A stretch of 56,867 nt of DNA from JAEZKC01 sp046538945 (lineage in GTDB: Bacteria > Fibrobacterota > Chitinivibrionia > Chitinivibrionales > Chitinispirillaceae): the NCBI GenBank assembly GCA_046538945.1, contig JBKHHW010000004.1:1-56867 (forward strand), read 5' to 3'. Below, in pieces: positions 53,996 through 56,867 of the stretch. The translations under genes were made by a program, and so were the position numbers. The first letter of the stretch is position 1. Every line of letters begins with the position of its first letter. Under the pieces are notes generated by a model. The model was given only the letters and a program-made list of their open reading frames with translations, was not told the origin of the DNA and searched no databases.

Positions 53996-55381
53996 TTATT
54001 GGGGCTCTCCTCCCAGGGATGATACTATTTTTCGGGCGAATGAGGAGAGGGACGGATCGCGGGCTCCCATGAGAATAACACAATCTGCTTTATCCGACCA
54101 CTGGGCTATCTTTTCCAGCGCTTCTTTTCTGCTTTCAACCGCCGATGCCTCGAAGGGAACATCTCCCATGAGGGTGATGAGGTCCTGGGATTTTATATCC
54201 ATTACGGTTGAGCCGCCGGCATAGTAAATGGGAAGAAGACAAAGTTTGTCATCGCAAAGCAGAGTGCTTTTGAACATTTCCGCATATTCGTGCTTGAGAA
54301 AGCGGGTAGGGGCGAAGCCGTGGGGCTGGTAAACTGCTATTAATCTTTTTGACAGATTTCTGGCTGCGTTGACTGCTGCCCTGATCTTTTCGGGGTTGTG
54401 TGCGAAATCGTCCACTACGGTGATACCGGATCTTGTCTGGTGGATGGTGAATCTCCGGTCGACTCCCTTGAAGGCTGCTGCACCTCGGGCAAGCTGGGAC
54501 GAACTGCAGGAGAACTGGCTGCATACACAGAGTGCCGCGAGAAGATTTGAGGCATTGTGATCGCCGGGCAGGGGGATGCTGTACCGGTTTCCGTTCACTT
54601 TAATGGTGTTGGATAATGGTGATATCTGCGCTGAAAAACCTCTGAATTGTGCCTTTTCGCCTGATCCGAAACTGGTCGTTGCATCAAGAGAGCTGAGTTT
54701 GGGATCATCCGCGTTGATTGCCGACCATTGTGACTGCTTGACCAGCTTGCGGAACATGTCCAGCACTTCGTCTTCGGTTTTGTGATCCTTCGATAAATTG
54801 AGAATAACACTAAGGGAAGGTTCGTATTTGACCAGCGTTCCGTCACTTTCATCGGCTTCTATGACCAGCAGGTCGGAGTTTCCGCAGAAGGCATTACCAA
54901 GCATCCCCTTCTGTTCGAGGCTTCGCAGGGCGGCTCCGGAAATGAGAGACGGGGAAAGCTCGCACGCGGTAAGGAGTTCGAAAATCATGGCGGTCACGGT
55001 GGATTTGCCGCTCGTGCCTGCCACGGCGATGCTCTTATGCTCCTTTACTATCGATGCCAGAATGTCTGACCGGTGCACTACAGGAACATTCAGTCTGCGG
55101 GCTGTAGCGATGTCGGGGTTGCTTTCCTCTATGGCGGTTGACACGCAGAGCGCATCCGTTTTATCTGAAATGCCACTTCCGTCCTGGGGGAAGATGCTGC
55201 AACCGCAGGAGAGCAGGTGTTTTCTGATATGTGCGGTACTGTCTGAATCGAGAAGCCGGTCGGAGCCGCTCACGGAGAGGTTTTTCCAGCGGAGGAACTG
55301 GGCAATGGCACTCATGCCGCTGCCAAAAACACCTGTGAAATGTATGTTCGAGCACTTTGTTCCGTTAACTGATATGGACAA
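53996..55381 (-). CDS. MurC/Mpl-family Mur ligase
   Basis: A 461-residue ligase of the MurC/Mpl group. An N-terminal Rossmann-like nucleotide domain (FTGVFGSGMSAIAQF) is followed by the ATP-binding GTSGKST (consensus GTHGKTT), EADESDGTLVKY and a C-terminal domain with DDFAHNPEKI (consensus DDYGHHPTE). Mpl joins UDP-MurNAc to recycled tripeptide, and MurC adds L-Ala. The neighbouring cytosolic YkuD enzyme favours an Mpl-like recycling role. The start is TTG 55381, preceded by GAGGAGG; the longer frame start has no site. It overlaps the upstream gene by 17 nt. The altered P-loop (His to Ser) is unusual. Confidence 0.78.
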   Translation of the reverse strand: MSISVNGTKCSNIHFTGVFGSGMSAIAQFLRWKNLSVSGSDRLLDSDSTAHIRKHLLSCGCSIFPQDGSGISDKTDALCVSTAIEESNPDIATARRLNVPVVHRSDILASIVKEHKSIAVAGTSGKSTVTAMIFELLTACELSPSLISGAALRSLEQKGMLGNAFCGNSDLLVIEADESDGTLVKYEPSLSVILNLSKDHKTEDEVLDMFRKLVKQSQWSAINADDPKLSSLDATTSFGSGEKAQFRGFSAQISPLSNTIKVNGNRYSIPLPGDHNASNLLAALCVCSQFSCSSSQLARGAAAFKGVDRRFTIHQTRSGITVVDDFAHNPEKIRAAVNAARNLSKRLIAVYQPHGFAPTRFLKHEYAEMFKSTLLCDDKLCLLPIYYAGGSTVMDIKSQDLITLMGDVPFEASAVESRKEALEKIAQWSDKADCVILMGARDPSLSSFARKIVSSLGGEPQ

Positions 55382-55877
55382 GAGTTCCCTCCTCGACGAG
55401 GTCAAAAAGTGTAAGTATGTCTTCGTTTCTCATGCAGATGCATCCGTGGGAGTTGGGGGTGCCGATTCTGTCTTCCCGGTTCGTGCCGTGGATGTAAATA
55501 TACCGCTCGAAGGAGTCGATTCCCGGACCGGAGTTGATTCCCGGCTGAAGGCCCTGCAGTCTCAGAATACGGGTGAGGATCTGGTTTTCGCTCTCCATTC
55601 CCGGTTTCCAGATTTCACCGGTGGATTCTCTGCTTTTGAATATGGTCCAGGCCGGTTCGCCTTCCCCGATTTTCTGGATTACAGTGTGCAGCCCCGGAGG
55701 AGTCATGTTCGACCCTTCTTTGTTTCCCGTTCCGAACCGTGAGGTGGAAACGGGAAAAACTCTGTTCCCACTGTTTCCGGAATGGTAAATCAGCTTCTGC
55801 TGCCCGATATTGACTTCGAGGTAATGTTCCGGGAAGGGTATGCCGAGTTCGGAAATGACTTTTCTGATCTGCTCCAT
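55365..55877 (-). CDS. YkuD-fold (L,D-transpeptidase family) enzyme without signal peptide
   Basis: A 170-residue protein that is almost entirely one YkuD domain. The motifs are HGTN (His130) and SHGCICMRN with nucleophile Cys146. The N-terminus (MEQIRKVISELGIPFPEHYL) has no hydrophobic signal or TM segment, so the protein is predicted cytosolic, which is odd for a wall cross-linker. Cytosolic YkuD proteins such as ElsL of Acinetobacter baumannii are L,D-carboxypeptidases of peptidoglycan recycling; that role fits the overlapping Mur ligase. ATG 55877 is used; the next gene starts inside its end. Confidence 0.82.
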   Translation of the reverse strand: MEQIRKVISELGIPFPEHYLEVNIGQQKLIYHSGNSGNRVFPVSTSRFGTGNKEGSNMTPPGLHTVIQKIGEGEPAWTIFKSRESTGEIWKPGMESENQILTRILRLQGLQPGINSGPGIDSFERYIYIHGTNREDRIGTPNSHGCICMRNEDILTLFDLVEEGTLVHIS

Positions 55878-56019
55878 AGGAATTCCGTACCGGTTTCAAA
55901 CTCTGTTGATTGTGAAGTTGTGTTCTTAATTCACTGGATTTAACCCTGACACAATAATATAATTATAATATGCAACGGACACCAGATGCCAAAATTTACT
56001 AAGTAAAGGAAAACTTGCT

Positions 56020-56709
56020 ATGTCCATCGATCAGATCAGTGCAACTCAGAGCAATGCAGCAGCGATGAACGAGGATACCTGGCGTATATTTCGTATTATG
56101 GCCGAATTTGTTGAGGGTTTTGAGACACTTTCGAGAAGTGGCCCCTGTGTCACTATTTTCGGTAGTGCGCGAACTCCCAAAAACCACAAGTACTACAAGA
56201 TGACAGTAAATATGGCTCGGACTGCGGCCAGAGATGGCTACGGGGTGATTACCGGTGGAGGGCCCGGTATCATGGAGGCGGCAAACAAAGGGGCGAGCGA
56301 GGAGAACGCACATTCCATAGGGCTCAATATCCAGCTCCCTTTCGAGCAGCTCCCCAATCCATTTATCAAGACCATGCTCAATTTCAGACACTTCTTCATC
56401 AGGAAAGTAATGTTTCTGAAGTACACGTCCGCGGTGATAATAATGCCGGGCGGGTACGGGACGCTTGACGAAATGTTCGAGACGCTCACGCTTGTGCAGA
56501 CACAGAAGGCTCCCGTTCTGCCGCTTATACTCATGGGTAAAGACTACTGGCAGGGCCTTGTCGACTGGCTTGGCAGCACCATGCTCGAGCACAAGTACAT
56601 ACTGGATGCCGATCTGTCTCTGATGAAGATGACGGATGATCCGGATGAAGTAATGGAGATCATCAAAGAGCACGCCCGCGGAAAGGAAGTCACTCCCAAT
56701 TTCGTGTAA
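56020..56709 (+). CDS. LOG-family (TIGR00730, lysine-decarboxylase-like) Rossmann protein
   Basis: A 229-residue cytosolic protein. The core motifs are FGSAR, GVITGGGPGIMEAANKGA and the PGGYGTLDE phosphate-binding signature. Members are LOG-type nucleotide 5'-monophosphate phosphoribohydrolases; older annotations call them lysine decarboxylases. The motif set fits hydrolysis of AMP or a cytokinin-like monophosphate. AAAGGA precedes the ATG at 56020. The A/T-rich gap from the divergent YkuD gene holds overlapping TATAAT-like boxes near 55958-55969. Confidence 0.85.
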   Translation: MSIDQISATQSNAAAMNEDTWRIFRIMAEFVEGFETLSRSGPCVTIFGSARTPKNHKYYKMTVNMARTAARDGYGVITGGGPGIMEAANKGASEENAHSIGLNIQLPFEQLPNPFIKTMLNFRHFFIRKVMFLKYTSAVIIMPGGYGTLDEMFETLTLVQTQKAPVLPLILMGKDYWQGLVDWLGSTMLEHKYILDADLSLMKMTDDPDEVMEIIKEHARGKEVTPNFV

Positions 56710-56724
56710 AACGTGTTGGCGGGG

Positions 56725-56753
56725 TTGACAGAGCGTCTGGTAAAAACTAATAT
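56725..56753 (+). promoter_or_regulatory. Strong sigma70-type promoter downstream of the LOG gene
   Basis: TTGACA (56725-56730), 17-nt spacer, TAATAT (56748-56753). No gene begins before the window ends at 56867, so it drives either a small RNA or a gene outside the window. Confidence 0.75.
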
Positions 56754-56759
56754 TAAAAG

Positions 56760-56858
56760 AAAAGCGGGTCCAAATTTGGCAAAACTGAGATCGTACAATT
56801 GAGTTTACCACTAACGCACAGGGCAGGTCTGATTACGATCTGTCCTGTGTCATTTTAT
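56760..56858 (+). ncRNA. Candidate small RNA or 5' leader
   Basis: From the predicted start near 56760 a transcript of about 100 nt would end at a hairpin. CACAGGGCAGGTC (56817-56829) pairs with GATCTGTCCTGTG (56837-56849), with two G-U pairs, followed by the T-rich CATTTTATT. An internal palindrome CCAAATTTGG lies at about 56770. No ORF with a ribosome site is present. No known RNA family is recognised. Confidence 0.4.
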
Positions 56859-56867
56859 TAATGCATG

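Noticed and set aside
55999..56811. A 270-codon minus-strand frame over the LOG gene.
   Set aside because: It is the mirror of a well-conserved LOG-family gene with intact PGGYGT motif on the plus strand; the composition is that of an antisense shadow.

Overview
The window is ordinary chromosomal DNA of a Gram-negative bacterium, almost fully coding on both strands. No insertion sequence, prophage, CRISPR array or rRNA operon was seen. Outer-membrane barrels with C-terminal Phe, lipoproteins, a PorV-like porin, FlgD-like C-terminal domains, a FetAB exporter, an HD-GYP protein and a Ser/Thr kinase point to the FCB side of the tree. The Fibrobacterota/Chitinivibrionia are my best guess, from protein character only. 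Sigma70-type promoters are easy to read: TTGAC(A/T), a 17-nt spacer and TATAAT-like boxes. Most starts have AGGAGG-type ribosome sites, including two TTG starts.

Layout. 1-1381 (-): hisH-hisF. 1609-6882 (+): HAD phosphatase, S41 lipoprotein protease, ABC ATPase and ABC-2 permease, with a chemoreceptor gene on the opposite strand splitting the ABC pair. 6887-10365: rsgA, larC, metK. 10399-12830: a structured leader ending in a terminator, then nfnAB (electron-bifurcating transhydrogenase). 12999-19826 (-): M50-CBS protease, ferritin-like protein, NtrC-type regulator, Ser/Thr kinase with TPRs, fetB and fetA. 20034-25628 (+): aspS, coiled-coil lipoprotein, PgpH-type HD phosphodiesterase, HAMP membrane protein, DUF3098-like protein. 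25634-25802: tRNA-Val and tRNA-Asp. 25942-30723 (+): HD-GYP, murB, MBL hydrolase, xer recombinase, HU. 30906-38508 (+): a consensus promoter followed by three cell-surface genes. 38537-43279: PP2C phosphatase (-), membrane TPR protein, pseudo-receiver and a ParA-M23 fusion (+). 53874-43276 (-): lepA, lepB-like, trpB, trpA, chorismate mutase, tyrA, aroA-like, nadK, recN in one tightly packed run. 55877-53996 (-): cytosolic YkuD enzyme and MurC/Mpl-like ligase. 56020-56709 (+): LOG-family protein, then a promoter and hairpin that may define a small RNA.

Most striking points. (1) One protein joins a complete ParA/MinD-type ATPase, a short hydrophobic segment and a complete M23 (LytM) peptidase, and follows a receiver domain that has lost its phospho-acceptor Asp. 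This could couple cytoplasmic positioning to wall cleavage. (2) The aromatic/lep run holds an EPSP-synthase homologue and a signal-peptidase homologue that both appear to lack catalytic residues, plus a yeast-type chorismate mutase. (3) A signal-less L,D-transpeptidase-fold enzyme overlaps a Mur ligase gene, which fits peptidoglycan recycling. (4) A CsgG-like domain is fused to a PorV-like barrel beside a 1496-residue surface protein. (5) A candidate sigma54 promoter and long inverted repeat lie directly downstream of an NtrC-type activator gene. Functional statements come from motif reading without database searches.
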